Counted from the first letter of the stretch, positions 42,199-52,165 are shown. The stretch: 64,000 nt of DNA from UBA4810 sp002479215 (GCA_049514435.1 JBEKVB010000016.1:44280-108279), one strand, 5' to 3'. Notes: a model not told the origin generated them from the letters alone. A program made the numbers and translations.

Positions 42199-43431
42199 TT
42201 AAAGGTTATAAACTTTTTTTGCGTTTTCCTTTAAAATTTTACGCGCAATAACCATGGCGGTATTTTCATCAATAATGTCATCGTCAATCATGCTCGTGAG
42301 CGCAAAGTAAACTGCATCACGTCCGACTTTGGAGCTTACATATATATCCCGCTCCCCGCGAAGAGAACCGGAACCGTACATAATCTTATTCCAAAGAATC
42401 GGTTTTTCCAGCCATTTCCTTAAAGTGCCGGCAAGAATACGCGGGTGATTCATAAACATAATGCACCCGGAAATATCAATATACACGTCATTAGGCATGA
42501 TCCCACCGGCTAAAGCCAGCAATTCTGTGTTGTCAAAGCGCGGATAGCCTCCATTGAGAATAACAATTTTTGCTTTACCGACGATAGGATCGCAAATCAT
42601 TTCGGAAAGATTCAGACAATCAAAACAACTGATATGGGGGTCGGACAAAGCGAGATGCCACTGTACAGGTAAATTGTATTCTACACTTTTGCGCATTATG
42701 TGCCAAATAAGAAAATCTTGCAGTCTTTTATAAGCGGTAGATTCACCTTTCTTGGCGCGTTCAAAAAGCCTTAAACATTCGGATGGCAGCACTTTTTCGC
42801 AATAGGTGTTGCGCACAAAAGCGGTAAAAAAACTGAAACCCACTGCGCCTTTCTTAGCGTAATTATCAAGAACCCTATCTACAAATTCGAAATATTCCGT
42901 AAAATTTTTAGATGAATAATTGTTTTTAACCTTGATTCTATTTAGCATATGGTCAAAAGCAGCTAAACAGGAAGTGGTCAAGGGGCTTCTATTGGTCAAG
43001 TATGTATTATCAAAAGGAAATAGAAGCGGGTCGATTGCGGGAATAAATTTAATTTGTGGCTTATTCATTAAGTCATAGTTAAGAAATGATTCAACGATGA
43101 GGAGTTCCACGTTGGCGGCATCCATTACTTTATCGATAAAATACTTCAGGTTATTGCGTTGGCGGTCGTACTCTATGACCAGAGCGTCTTGTTTGGCGGG
43201 ATTGTTAATGTCTTCACGGCTGAATCCGTAAAGTTTCTCATATGCTTCATAGTGAGCTTCCCGCAAATAAGGAAAATCGGCCCCGGAGTTTTCAGGGGTG
43301 CGGTAAGAATCAGTAGCAAGAATAATTCTGTTTTCCGGTGGAAAATCCTCGAAATACCCGGCAAATCCGGGATTCGCATGTTGATCAATCAATTTAATGC
43401 CATCAATTAATTCTCTTAAATTGTTGGTCAT
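42199..43431 (-). CDS. Amidohydrolase-superfamily protein
   Basis: 410 residues. The N-terminus has KLIDQHANPGFAGYF at the position of the first metal motif; it reads H-A-N where most members have HxH. LPVQWHLALSDPHIS later gives candidate His ligands, and ILNGGYPRF and NDVYIDISGCIMF follow strand ends of a TIM barrel. It resembles FluG/uronate-isomerase-like amidohydrolases in general order. A hydrolysis or decarboxylation of a small carboxylate is possible; no substrate can be named. It stands 227 bp upstream of the Rrf2 gene and 54 bp from the lipoprotein gene, all on the minus strand. Confidence 0.7.
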   Translation of the reverse strand: MTNNLRELIDGIKLIDQHANPGFAGYFEDFPPENRIILATDSYRTPENSGADFPYLREAHYEAYEKLYGFSREDINNPAKQDALVIEYDRQRNNLKYFIDKVMDAANVELLIVESFLNYDLMNKPQIKFIPAIDPLLFPFDNTYLTNRSPLTTSCLAAFDHMLNRIKVKNNYSSKNFTEYFEFVDRVLDNYAKKGAVGFSFFTAFVRNTYCEKVLPSECLRLFERAKKGESTAYKRLQDFLIWHIMRKSVEYNLPVQWHLALSDPHISCFDCLNLSEMICDPIVGKAKIVILNGGYPRFDNTELLALAGGIMPNDVYIDISGCIMFMNHPRILAGTLRKWLEKPILWNKIMYGSGSLRGERDIYVSSKVGRDAVYFALTSMIDDDIIDENTAMVIARKILKENAKKVYNL

Positions 43432-43485
43432 TTCATCTCACCATGGTGGATTACGGGACGTATAATATAATGCTTATATATTTTT

Positions 43486-44073
43486 TTAATTGCCGCGGAC
43501 GGCTTCGGCAATGTATTCAGCGATCATCTTGCCCAAATCGGAAGGCATGGTACGATCAGGGCTGACAGTAGTCGATGACGACGCGTAAGTGTTATTAGCT
43601 GTAGAAAGGTTCTTTTTGCGCAGAGTTCTTCCTGTTTCCGCGTCGATTAATTTTATGGCAGCAGCCATTTCCGAGTTGCCCACATATGCTCCGCCTAAAC
43701 CGCGGGCAGAACTGCTGGCAAGCTTTAAGATAGTAATACGTGTTTTTACAATAAGAGCTCCCGCCTCACGTGACGTGCTTAGACGGGACTTTTCAATTTT
43801 CGAGGTGACATCTTTTTTTAAAAGTTCATTCATTGCCGTGCTTTCGCAGGTAACAGCCGCATCCGGCAAATCTTTTTCCAAATCCGGATCAATTTCGAAT
43901 CTCTGAATAATTATTTTTTTATATACTTTTTCCAGCGGAGCATCTTTTTTCCAGGCAGCTTCTTCATCGAGCTTAACTGTTTTTGATTTTCCGCAGGAGA
44001 TTGTAATAATTATGCAAATTAAAATTAAAATGAACAAAAATATCTTGTTATGATTTCTTGTTTTCTTGATCAT
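43486..44073 (-). CDS. Lipoprotein, DUF4410-like
   Basis: 195 residues from ATG 44073, chosen because AAGG lies 9 nt upstream; starts at 44082 and 44145 are in frame. A signal peptide with lipobox (LICIIITISCGKSK) precedes a domain with VKTRITILKLASSS, GLGGAYVGNSEMAAAIKLID, EMAAAIKLIDAETGRTL and a C-terminal IAEYIAEAVRGN. This matches the DUF4410-type outer-membrane lipoproteins that resemble the periplasmic part of transport or pilus-assembly accessories. Role unknown. Confidence 0.65.
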   Translation of the reverse strand: MIKKTRNHNKIFLFILILICIIITISCGKSKTVKLDEEAAWKKDAPLEKVYKKIIIQRFEIDPDLEKDLPDAAVTCESTAMNELLKKDVTSKIEKSRLSTSREAGALIVKTRITILKLASSSARGLGGAYVGNSEMAAAIKLIDAETGRTLRKKNLSTANNTYASSSTTVSPDRTMPSDLGKMIAEYIAEAVRGN

Positions 44074-44325
44074 GAAAGACATCCTTAAAAAATAATTTTC
44101 ATGAAAGATAAAGAATTCCCTATAATAAATTCTACATAAAAACAACTGTAAAAAGATGATACAAAATTCTGATCTTAAAGCACGGTTATTGTTGTTCCAA
44201 TTGATGCTGAATCGTATTTATTGTCAAAGAAAAAAACCATATATTTATTATAGATTTATTATTGATTTTGTTATGCTGAACTGTTAAAATTATGCAAAGA
44301 TAATGAGGGAAGCATAAATGGTTCA

Positions 44326-45132
44326 TTGGAAAAGAGTAGGATTTTTTTCTTAGTTTTTATCTTCTTGCCTGTTTTTGCCTCCGCCTGGGAAAACCCAAAT
44401 GGACGTTTAAATCTAAAGGCTGCCCTGCTTGTGGATATAGATAGCGGTAAGATTATTTATAAGCAGAATGCAGATAAGCTCATTTAGCCGGCTTCTCTGG
44501 CTAAGATATTAGTGCTTTATTTGGTCAACGAAGACATCCGTGCAGGTAAGGTTAATCTTAACGATATGGTCAAAATAAGTGCGAAGGCCGTAAATACTAA
44601 TTCTAGTTCAAAAATGTTGCATGAGGGTTGTCTCGAAGATCTCATTAAAATTATGGCTATCCTTTCCGCTAATGATGCTGCTGTTGCGATTGCGGAACAT
44701 TTAGCTGGAAGTGTGGATAAGTTTGTCGCGAGGATGAATGCCAAAGCTAAAGAAGTGGGCATAAAATAAAGCCATTTTGTCAATCCGCATGGTTTATCTG
44801 ATAAGCATCAATTTTCAACAGCGCGCGATATATTCATTTTATCGCGAGATTACCTTCAGCGTTTCCCCGATTCTATGAATATTCACTCCACCCAGTATTT
44901 TACTTATAATTCCGTTACTTACCACAACACGAATACATTACTGCAAGAAAACGGTGATGTTGACGGTTTAAAAACGGGCTATGTCCGCGCTGCCGGTTAT
45001 CATTTGGTGGCTACGGCAAAAAGAGGCGATAAGCGTTTGATGTCCGTCGTTTTGGGAGCGAAAAATCCAAAAATACGCACCAGCCAAACAAAAAAGCTTT
45101 TAGATTTTGGTTTTCGGATGGTGGGGGCTTAA
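44326..45132 (+). pseudogene. D-alanyl-D-alanine carboxypeptidase (S11, DacA-like), two in-frame stops
   Basis: One continuous frame from TTG 44326 (signal peptide IFFLVFIFLPVFASAW) to 45132 is broken only by TAG at 44485-44487 and TAA at 44767-44769. The family motifs are all still there: SxxK in PASLAKI, SxN in LSANDAA, and KTG in GLKTGYVRAAGYHL. FVNPHGLSDKHQFSTARDI is also intact. The TAG stands next to PASLAKI where CAG (Gln) would fit. No frameshift is needed, so decay is recent, or the sequence has errors. The stop abuts the convergent lytic transglycosylase gene. Confidence 0.85.
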
Positions 45133-46308
45133 CTAGTATAATTTTATAGCGGGATCTTCTGTCGGTGCATTTTTAATTTTATTGGCGTTAGTTTCTTTCT
45201 TTAGTTTGTCGGAAAAGATGAAGAGCTTGTTTCCGGGCAATACTTTTTTGCCATTGGTGATATCGTTCCAGATCATAATTGCTTTTACCGGGACGTTAAA
45301 TCGTTCGGCAATAGTCGATAAATTATCCCCTTTTTGAACTATGTAAACATATTCATTTCTCTCCGCCAGCCATTGCGATAAGAGATTTTCGTAACGTTCG
45401 GAAAAACCCATGGCTACTCCCTGGGGAACCATCAGTTCATATTTGCCGGCAGGCAGATAATAGTTTTTTATATGTGGATTAAGGTCTTTGATAACTTTGA
45501 AATAAGTTTTTGCCGCTTGAGCAATGATATATAACGGTACAGGCTGGTTTGCAGATATTTCTACACGGTCAAATTGAATAGGTTTATAAAGATCATCCGG
45601 GGTCAGACTGTAACCGTATTTCTCCGGATTAGATATGATTATCTTTGCCGCTAAAAGTCTAAAAATATACCTTTGTGTTTCCTGGTATAAATCGAGTTGA
45701 TAGTAATTACTTACTTTTTGAACCATCATTTCTGTTTTTAGGCCTTCCTCCCCCATATTATAAGCTGCCGCGGCCAAAGTCCAGGAGCCAAAAAGAGCAT
45801 AAAGGTCTTTGAGATAATTTACTGCAGCTTCTGTAGAGGTAAAAAAATTGCGGCGCTCATCAATATCATTATTAATTACCATGCCATATTTCATGCCGGT
45901 ACTTTCGATAAATTGCCAATATCCTACAGCTCCTTTATTTGATCTGGTGAGTGGTCTCAACGAACTTTCAACAATGGCGATGTATTTCAAATCATCGGGC
46001 AGGGAATTATTCTTCAAAACTTTTTCAATATGAGGTAAATATCTATTGGCGCGTTTAATCCATAAGATAACTTCGTTGCTGTTATCCAAAGATATTAGTA
46101 ATTCTCTTTCCAGTCTCTCTTTTATATCAGTTTCGTTTAAAGGAACCGGTTCATTGCAGAAAGTTAATGGTTCGTTTATTTTTACAGATTCAATAAGAGT
46201 CTGACCAGACGAAAGCGGAGTGCTGGCGTAAATCTCTTCAACAAAAGTTCCGTAATTTGGCGTTGTCGAGATTAAAAAAACTATTAAAAATCGATATAAA
46301 TACTTCAA
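45133..46308 (-). CDS. Lytic transglycosylase with LysM domain (MltD-like)
   Basis: 391 residues. A signal peptide (YLYRFLIVFLISTTPNYG) leads to an SLT domain: Glu in IVESSLRPLTRS (catalytic ES), GAVGYWQFIESTGMKYGM and LAAAAYNMGEEGL. A C-terminal LysM follows (YVYIVQKGDNLSTIAERF, WNDITNGKKVLPGNKLFIF). It cuts peptidoglycan with 1,6-anhydro formation in the periplasm. Only one LysM is seen, whereas Escherichia coli MltD has two. Convergent with the carboxypeptidase pseudogene, another cell-wall enzyme. Confidence 0.9.
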   Translation of the reverse strand: MKYLYRFLIVFLISTTPNYGTFVEEIYASTPLSSGQTLIESVKINEPLTFCNEPVPLNETDIKERLERELLISLDNSNEVILWIKRANRYLPHIEKVLKNNSLPDDLKYIAIVESSLRPLTRSNKGAVGYWQFIESTGMKYGMVINNDIDERRNFFTSTEAAVNYLKDLYALFGSWTLAAAAYNMGEEGLKTEMMVQKVSNYYQLDLYQETQRYIFRLLAAKIIISNPEKYGYSLTPDDLYKPIQFDRVEISANQPVPLYIIAQAAKTYFKVIKDLNPHIKNYYLPAGKYELMVPQGVAMGFSERYENLLSQWLAERNEYVYIVQKGDNLSTIAERFNVPVKAIMIWNDITNGKKVLPGNKLFIFSDKLKKETNANKIKNAPTEDPAIKLY

Positions 46309-46633
46309 GAGACGACTTTCTCCTAAATTATTGATAGTATCTTTACTAGGGAATAGGGAGTTTTGTCAAATGAAAGAAAGCTGAGCAGGTGTGCCGAGGA
46401 AAACGATGCCCATATCCATGAAATGAAATTCAAATTTGCATTCCGTTGTATTTGACAAAAAATGCGCGATTCAGTGGGATGAACGCATTACAATCGCGAA
46501 TTAACTACTTAAAAAGATTTGTTGCGTCAAGACACAATCAATACCTTAATTCATAAGTTATGCCGAGAGCATTTGTTCTTGCCAATGTTAAAACTTGATG
46601 TTATTTAAAAATTTAACTAAATATTACACTTGT
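46309..46633. other. Divergent intergenic region
   Basis: 325 bp between the lytic transglycosylase (leftward) and the DUF4301 gene (rightward). It must hold both promoters, but no strong -35/-10 pair, ribosome site or hairpin stood out. No credible small gene was found. Confidence 0.4.
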
Positions 46634-48175
46634 ATGAAAAAGATGAACTTATTTTCGAAGAATGATATCCGGCAAATCAAAGCCCTGGGCTTGAGCCTGC
46701 GCGATGTGGACAAACAGTTGAATACTTACCGGCGCGGTTCTGTTTTTTCTGATTTGAACCGTCCGTGTACAGTTAAAGATGGAATCGTATCCGTTACTCC
46801 GGCGCAAAAGAAAAAACTGATTGCCCTTTATGAAAATGATGCCGGAAAATACAAGCTGTTAAAGTTTGTGCCGGCTTCCGGTGCAGCGAGTCGTATGTTT
46901 GCCGAATGGTTTTCTGCTTGCGAAAAAGGCAGTTTCGGATCCCCTGAACTTGATCGTCTCTTTCTTCAAAATTTAAGAAAATTAGCCTTTTTTATTTTGA
47001 TTGAACAAGATAGGCGTGGGAAAAAGATTTTTGATCAAAAGGATATAAAAAATTTATTGGAATTTATTTTACTTCCGGATGGTTTAAATTTCGGGCAGTT
47101 GCCCAAGGCATTAATCCCTTTTCATCAGTACTCTTCAGGCGATACACGAACGGCACTGGAGGAACATCTTTACGAGGCAGGTAAATATATTCGCAGCACC
47201 GCCGGCCAGAGCTTTGTTCATTTCACTGCAGCTGCCGAACACAAGGCGGATACGGCAAAATATTTAAAAGCCGTGCTAAAAAAATATGAGAATCTATTCG
47301 ATGTTAAGTATAAGATAAATTTATCCATACAGTCACCGGCCTCCAATACGATTGCCGTTGATGAAAATAATTTACCGCTAAGAGATGATAAAGGCAGGCT
47401 CTTATTCCGTCCCGGCGGGCACGGTGCGCTGCTTAAAAACTTAAACAATATTGATGCCGATTTTATATTTGTAAAAAACGTTGATAATGTTGTGCTGGAA
47501 AAACATTTAGAAAAAATTCTTCCATATAAAAAAATGCTGGGCGGGCTGGCTCTGCAAACTCAAAAAGAAATATTTGCTATTTTGAACAAGTTGGAAAAAA
47601 GAGAGCTTAACGTTGCACAGATGGGGAAAATAATTGCTTACTGTTCGCGAACGCTCAATATTATATTTCCGATAGATATTTCGCAACAATCTAATAAACG
47701 GAAAAACCAAATTTTATTTTCTTTTTTAAATCGTCCTTTGCGCATCTGCGGAGTGGTAAAAAATGAAGGAGAGCCCGGTGGCAGCCCTTTCTGGGTGGAA
47801 GAAAATGACGGTACTCAGAGGCCGCAAATTGTGGAAATCGGGCAGGTTGATAAAGACAAACCGGAGCAACCGGCTATTTGGTCTAGGGCAAAATATTTTA
47901 ATCCGGTTGATATGGTTTGCTGCATAAAAAATTATCGCGGGGAAAAATTTAATCTGGATAATTATGTCAATAAGGATGCCTATTTAATTACGAGTAAAAA
48001 TGAGAGGGGACAGAGACTGAAAGCTTTGGAAGTACCGGGTCTCTGGAACGGCGGCATGGCCTACTGGAACACTGTTTTTGTCGAGCTTCCGCTTGGCGTC
48101 TTCAACCCGGTAAAAAATGTTCGGGATCTACTGCGTCCTGAACATTTAACCAGGAAACAACACACTAAAACTTAA
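46634..48175 (+). CDS. DUF4301 family protein
   Basis: 513 residues from ATG 46634 (MKKMNLFSKNDI); ATG 46643 and an upstream ATG at 46595 are alternatives, none with a good ribosome site. Conserved stretches of the family include LLKFVPASGAASRMF, LPKALIPFHQYS, GGHGALLKNLNNIDADFIFVKNVDN (written here in part: GGHGALLKNLN, FIFVKNVDN) and LWNGGMAYWNTVFVELP. The PASGAASRMF loop and FVKNVDN look like nucleotidyltransferase-type phosphate and metal sites, but this is an inference. Convergent with the next gene, overlapping it by 11 bp. Confidence 0.75.
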   Translation: MKKMNLFSKNDIRQIKALGLSLRDVDKQLNTYRRGSVFSDLNRPCTVKDGIVSVTPAQKKKLIALYENDAGKYKLLKFVPASGAASRMFAEWFSACEKGSFGSPELDRLFLQNLRKLAFFILIEQDRRGKKIFDQKDIKNLLEFILLPDGLNFGQLPKALIPFHQYSSGDTRTALEEHLYEAGKYIRSTAGQSFVHFTAAAEHKADTAKYLKAVLKKYENLFDVKYKINLSIQSPASNTIAVDENNLPLRDDKGRLLFRPGGHGALLKNLNNIDADFIFVKNVDNVVLEKHLEKILPYKKMLGGLALQTQKEIFAILNKLEKRELNVAQMGKIIAYCSRTLNIIFPIDISQQSNKRKNQILFSFLNRPLRICGVVKNEGEPGGSPFWVEENDGTQRPQIVEIGQVDKDKPEQPAIWSRAKYFNPVDMVCCIKNYRGEKFNLDNYVNKDAYLITSKNERGQRLKALEVPGLWNGGMAYWNTVFVELPLGVFNPVKNVRDLLRPEHLTRKQHTKT

Positions 48176-49142
48176 TGATCCATTTTTCACAATCGTCCTT
48201 TTTGGCAGCTTTGGCGCTGATTGTTGTTGATGCATTTGCGTGCTGGCAAATTACCTTAATTTCAATGTTGTCGGGGGCATCGGAGTAACGAACGCAAAGG
48301 GAAGCAGCAATTGGCAGTGCCGATTTATCACCGTAAGGCACCAAAACATGAGGTCCGGGAAAATCATCGATAAAAAGTATAAGGTCATCCTCCGTGGAAA
48401 GCTTTTGCATCTCTTCGTTATCAGCATTATTCCGGCCGACGATAATCTTGCTGCCGGATCCGATGCGGAAATGACGGCCATATTTCAGTAATTCCATATC
48501 GCGGATTTGCCGGTCTTCGTTATGGGAAAATAAATCACGCAAGCGCTTTGTGAACATGACGTCAGTCAGCAGGCAACCACCGGCTGGGGGTGCATAATCT
48601 TTGATGCAAAAATCAGCGGCTAATTGGATTTGATTCTTACGGCTGCGCCCCTGAAAAGCAAGCAATCGTGAACGGTCGATGTTTCCGTCTCTTTCGGCTT
48701 TTATAGGTTCAAGGAGCTGAGCGCTGAGAGGGCGTAGAATGTAATCCGCGTAGCCGGAGTTTTTAGCCACAACATAAAGGGATTGTCTGCCTTGCGACAT
48801 TGGACGCTGGCCCAGAACTTCACCGGTCAGGACAAAATCGGCGCCCGTCTCTTCCATCTTTTTACCGGCTATTTGCAGCATGAGTGTATGGCAATCAATG
48901 CAGGGATTCATGTTTTTGCCGTAGCCGTACCGGGGAGACTTAAGCATCCTCAGATGAATATCGGTTATGTCTTCAACAATTAGCGGCAGATTTATTTGCT
49001 TTGCCGCTGCCTGTGCTTTTCGTGCGCTAAAAAATGGTGTTGTAAACGTTAAGCAGTGAACAGCTATGTTTTGTCTTCGGATTAACTCTGCTGCTAATAT
49101 GCTGTCTAAACCGCCGGAGAGAAGGGCGATAGCTTTAACCAT
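48165..49142 (-). CDS. PP-loop thiouridylase-like protein with C-terminal NFACT-R_1 (DUF814) domain
   Basis: 325 residues. The N-terminal PP-loop (ALLSGGLDSILAAELI) binds ATP as in MnmA/ThiI tRNA sulfur transferases. MNPCIDCHTLML and AGGCLLTD hold Cys that could carry sulfur or a cluster. The C-terminal ~110 residues (LKYGRHFRIGSGSKIIVGRNN, DFPGPHVLVPYG) resemble NFACT-R. This fusion is often annotated as a tRNA 4-thiouridine synthase-like protein in anaerobes; the THUMP domain of true ThiI is absent. Substrate not proven. Confidence 0.75.
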   Translation of the reverse strand: MVKAIALLSGGLDSILAAELIRRQNIAVHCLTFTTPFFSARKAQAAAKQINLPLIVEDITDIHLRMLKSPRYGYGKNMNPCIDCHTLMLQIAGKKMEETGADFVLTGEVLGQRPMSQGRQSLYVVAKNSGYADYILRPLSAQLLEPIKAERDGNIDRSRLLAFQGRSRKNQIQLAADFCIKDYAPPAGGCLLTDVMFTKRLRDLFSHNEDRQIRDMELLKYGRHFRIGSGSKIIVGRNNADNEEMQKLSTEDDLILFIDDFPGPHVLVPYGDKSALPIAASLCVRYSDAPDNIEIKVICQHANASTTISAKAAKKDDCEKWIIKF

Positions 49143-49167
49143 AATGAAAATCCATTCTACTAGCTAT

Positions 49168-49209
49168 AAAATAAATTAAAATGCGCTGCGGAGAACAAAT
49201 CCGCAGCGC
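49168..49209 (-). terminator. Rho-independent terminator of the LysM gene
   Basis: A perfect 9-bp stem (49201-49209 with 49183-49191, GCGCTGCGG) with a 9-nt loop is followed on the minus strand by ATTTTAATTTATTTT. It lies about 40 bp past the stop of the LysM gene and before the PP-loop gene. Confidence 0.75.
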
Positions 49210-49246
49210 CAAAAAGAAACCCTCTTTTATCTAGAAAGGGAAAATA

Positions 49247-50989
49247 TCAATATCTGGCTATGTTTACCGACCATACCTCACTGAGCAGACCGCGCAATTC
49301 CTGATCGATTTCAAAATCAATGACATACAAATCTTTATCCGTCTTAATCTTAGTGCCGCTGAAGCTCATGGTGTAAGGAGCTTGATTTTTATCCATGCCG
49401 GAAAAAGTAAAATAGCCGGAAGCAAAAGTAATATTGAAAGCGCGTAAAATCTTTTCCATGATACTTTTCGGAGCTTCATTGTCGGCAACAAAGATAATTT
49501 CATTGCCGGCTTGTTTCAATACAGTGATGAACTGTTGGGTCAGGCTTCGGGAAAAAATAACATATTTTTTGTTCCCGTCTTTTACCAGAACATCGGCTTT
49601 AATCGACAGATTAACCCCGTCTTTCGCGGTATCGAATACTTTAACGTCAACATCTTTATCGGCATTAAATCCCAAACTGGAAATAAGCGCGTAAGAAAAA
49701 TCTTTGGCTGATGTGGTAGGATATACCGGCATTGGCGGCAGTGAATAGATTTCTTCGGGTTTTCCGATTAAGCCGGATTCTTCGGAAATTTCAGTTATGA
49801 TTACACCGTTTTTCCGTGCATAATTTTTGACTGCCTTGGGCAGCAATAAATTATTTTCATAAATTATACGCAATCCCTGCGTTAATGCCTGCGCTTCTTT
49901 TGTGTTGGTTTTGACGATTATCCAGTCGACAAAAAATTCCACAGGGGGAAGAGTTCCTATAGTCATAGGCTTGTCTCTTTTGGTCATGCTGTAACCTTTG
50001 GTTGTATTAAAAACTTTTTTCAAAATTGCAATGACATCGTCTTTTTTATCAACCTTAATTAAATAGTAGTCAGTCCAGTTATCATTAATAATCTTTTTTA
50101 AATTATCTGGCGCGCGGTTTTCCAAATCAAGAAATAAGATTGTCTTGTCGTCAAATTCAATTACCGGCATTTTAGAGCAATCAATCGTTACCTGACCTGT
50201 TTTCGGGATAGGGAGGTAATAATTACCTGTCGCGGTGAATGAGCCATTCATCTGGGTGATGACGTGTTTAAGAACAGCGAGACGCGCCTCCGGCGGCATG
50301 TATATTTTTTCCTTTACTTCGATTATTTTGCTCGTCTGTTCCGGAGTTTTTTCAACTATTATTTCTTCCTTTTCGGCAGCACTAGCTTCGTTTGCGGCTT
50401 GGACAAAGACAGTATTAGAAGGCAATTTGATGATGTCTCCGGCATAAATTTTATTGACATCAACAATATTGGGATTCATCGATTTAATAATTTTAAGCAT
50501 TTTCTTTGGGTCGGTATTGATTTTTAGTTCGCGATGTATAATTTTAACTAAGGTATCGCCTTTTTTTATTGTATAAGACTGGCCGCTGCCGGACGAAGCT
50601 TCCGGAGGAACTGCGGGGGCAGCGACTGCAGTGTCGGGAGTTGTGGTTGCGGTTTTCATTTTCTTTTCTTCGCCATACGAGAAAGGTTTTCCGCGGAGGA
50701 CGATGGATTGCCCCACCTGGAGTTTATTGAGATCCGCTATATCAGGATTAAGCTCTTGAATAACCCGGTAATTATCGGAAATGTCCTCTTCGGTGATACC
50801 GGGAATATTTCTCACGATAACCGAGAGAATATCACCCTTTTTTACGGTGTAAGTATATGTATTTTTTTTAGATATGGCTGTTTTTTTTAGTGTAATTTGA
50901 GCGGTGTCTTCTTTTGCCGCGGCCGGCAGGTAAGAAAGGGAGACTGAAAAAATAATCACAACCAACGATAAAACAAATTTATTAATCAT
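49247..50989 (-). CDS. LysM-domain exported protein
   Basis: 580 residues. A signal peptide (FVLSLVVIIFSVSLSYLPAAAK) is followed by two LysM domains, at about 45-105 (YTYTVKKGDILSVIV) and about 140-190 (SYTIKKGDTLVKII, NIVDVNKIYAGDIIKLP). The linker between them is rich in Ala, Thr and Pro. The C-terminal ~350 residues form a domain I do not recognise (TGNYYLPIPKTGQVTIDCS, LFLDLENRAP, YVIDFEIDQELRG) with repeated strands. LysM anchors it to peptidoglycan, probably in the periplasm. Single gene with its own terminator. Confidence 0.8.
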   Translation of the reverse strand: MINKFVLSLVVIIFSVSLSYLPAAAKEDTAQITLKKTAISKKNTYTYTVKKGDILSVIVRNIPGITEEDISDNYRVIQELNPDIADLNKLQVGQSIVLRGKPFSYGEEKKMKTATTTPDTAVAAPAVPPEASSGSGQSYTIKKGDTLVKIIHRELKINTDPKKMLKIIKSMNPNIVDVNKIYAGDIIKLPSNTVFVQAANEASAAEKEEIIVEKTPEQTSKIIEVKEKIYMPPEARLAVLKHVITQMNGSFTATGNYYLPIPKTGQVTIDCSKMPVIEFDDKTILFLDLENRAPDNLKKIINDNWTDYYLIKVDKKDDVIAILKKVFNTTKGYSMTKRDKPMTIGTLPPVEFFVDWIIVKTNTKEAQALTQGLRIIYENNLLLPKAVKNYARKNGVIITEISEESGLIGKPEEIYSLPPMPVYPTTSAKDFSYALISSLGFNADKDVDVKVFDTAKDGVNLSIKADVLVKDGNKKYVIFSRSLTQQFITVLKQAGNEIIFVADNEAPKSIMEKILRAFNITFASGYFTFSGMDKNQAPYTMSFSGTKIKTDKDLYVIDFEIDQELRGLLSEVWSVNIARY

Positions 50990-51175
50990 TATGCTTTTCC
51001 CCCTGATTATAGAGAGTAGATAAAAAATATATAATATTTTATAATAAAATACTTCAATTAATAATAAAAGTCAAACCCTTATAAGGTATTATTTTTGACG
51101 GAGTTGAGGTGATAATAAAAATTAAAAGTCAATTTTGGATGAGGGAAGTTTGATTTTGATGAGTTTGTCCTGGTT

Positions 51176-52045
51176 TTAAATTACTTTTTTCATTGCGGCA
51201 ATGGCCACTTCAATCTGATCGTCGGATGGTTCTCTGGTGGTAATCTTTTGCAGCATTAGACCAGGCCAACTCAGTAATTGTACCCATTTCCAATGGCTGT
51301 GTTTTCCGGTAAAACGGATAGCTTCATAAGCAATACCGGCAACAACGGGGAGAAGCAAAATTTTATAGATAACTCGATGTAAAAAATCCGGACGTCCCAG
51401 TAAGGAAAAAACCAGAATGGAAACTATCATTACGAACAGAATAAAGCTTGTTCCGCAGCGCGGATGACGAGTGGAAAAAACTTTTATATTTTCGATAGTC
51501 AATTCCTGGCCGTGTTCCCAGGCAAAGACGGTTTTATGTTCAGCTCCGTGATACATGAAAACGCGGCGCATATCCTCCATCAAGAGAGTGGAAGAAAGGA
51601 AAAGTAGAAAAATTCCCAGCCGGACGCAGCCCTCCAGAAGGTTCAGTAGAATTAAATTCGCAACAAAAAATTTTATCTTCGTAAAGAAGAAAGCCGGAAC
51701 AACAACAAAGAAAAAAATCGCTATAGTGAAGCTGATAATGAAAGAGAGAGACATTTCCCAGCTTTTTGGTTTTTTTTCTTCCTCGGACAAGGCTACTTCT
51801 GCCGAGAACATCAGACATTTTATTCCGATGATCATCATTTCGAATAAGTTGATTGTTCCGCGGATAAACATTAGTCCTAACAATTTGTAGCGTTTGGTCA
51901 GAGGGATATAATCGCGTTCCTGAAAAACAATTTCTTTATCCGGCCTTCTCACCGCGGCGGCAATTTTATTGCCGTGTCGCATCATGACGCCTTCAATTAG
52001 AGCTTGTCCGCCGGCTATATCCTCGGGATTAGGTTTATCAGGCAT
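51176..52045 (-). CDS. DUF1385 membrane protein (YqhQ-like)
   Basis: 289 residues. The family opening GGQALIEGVMMRHGNKIAAAVR is present (GGQALIEGVMMRHG), as are RVFMYHGAEHKTVFAWEHG and RHPRCGTSFILFV, which contribute conserved His and Cys that may bind metal. Four to five hydrophobic segments place it in the inner membrane. DUF1385 proteins are often next to prfA and rpmE; that context is not seen here. Function unknown. Confidence 0.88.
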   Translation of the reverse strand: MPDKPNPEDIAGGQALIEGVMMRHGNKIAAAVRRPDKEIVFQERDYIPLTKRYKLLGLMFIRGTINLFEMMIIGIKCLMFSAEVALSEEEKKPKSWEMSLSFIISFTIAIFFFVVVPAFFFTKIKFFVANLILLNLLEGCVRLGIFLLFLSSTLLMEDMRRVFMYHGAEHKTVFAWEHGQELTIENIKVFSTRHPRCGTSFILFVMIVSILVFSLLGRPDFLHRVIYKILLLPVVAGIAYEAIRFTGKHSHWKWVQLLSWPGLMLQKITTREPSDDQIEVAIAAMKKVI

Positions 52046-52092
52046 ATTTATTCATCCCTGTTTCATAAATTTTGTGAAGCCTATTTGTGAAA

Positions 52093-52143
52093 CTCAAATT
52101 TCAAAAACGAAGTGAATTGAAATTTGTTAGTTGAACAATCCCG
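52093..52143 (+). repeat. Palindromic intergenic repeat, copy 1
   Basis: Arms CAAATTTCAA (52095-52104) and TTGAAATTTG (52117-52126) enclose a 12-nt loop and are followed by TTAGTTGAACAATCCCG. The same plan, with different but still complementary arms, appears at 52166-52214 and 63513-63566. It lies between the DUF1385 gene (leftward) and the 72-residue gene. The rest of this 352-bp spacer holds no gene. Confidence 0.75.
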
Positions 52144-52165
52144 CTTAAAGCGGAGGGTAATGAGA

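Noticed and set aside
44485..44769. Stop-codon recoding in the carboxypeptidase gene
   Set aside because: The two stops are TAG and TAA, with no insertion element or recoding machinery in view; decay is simpler.
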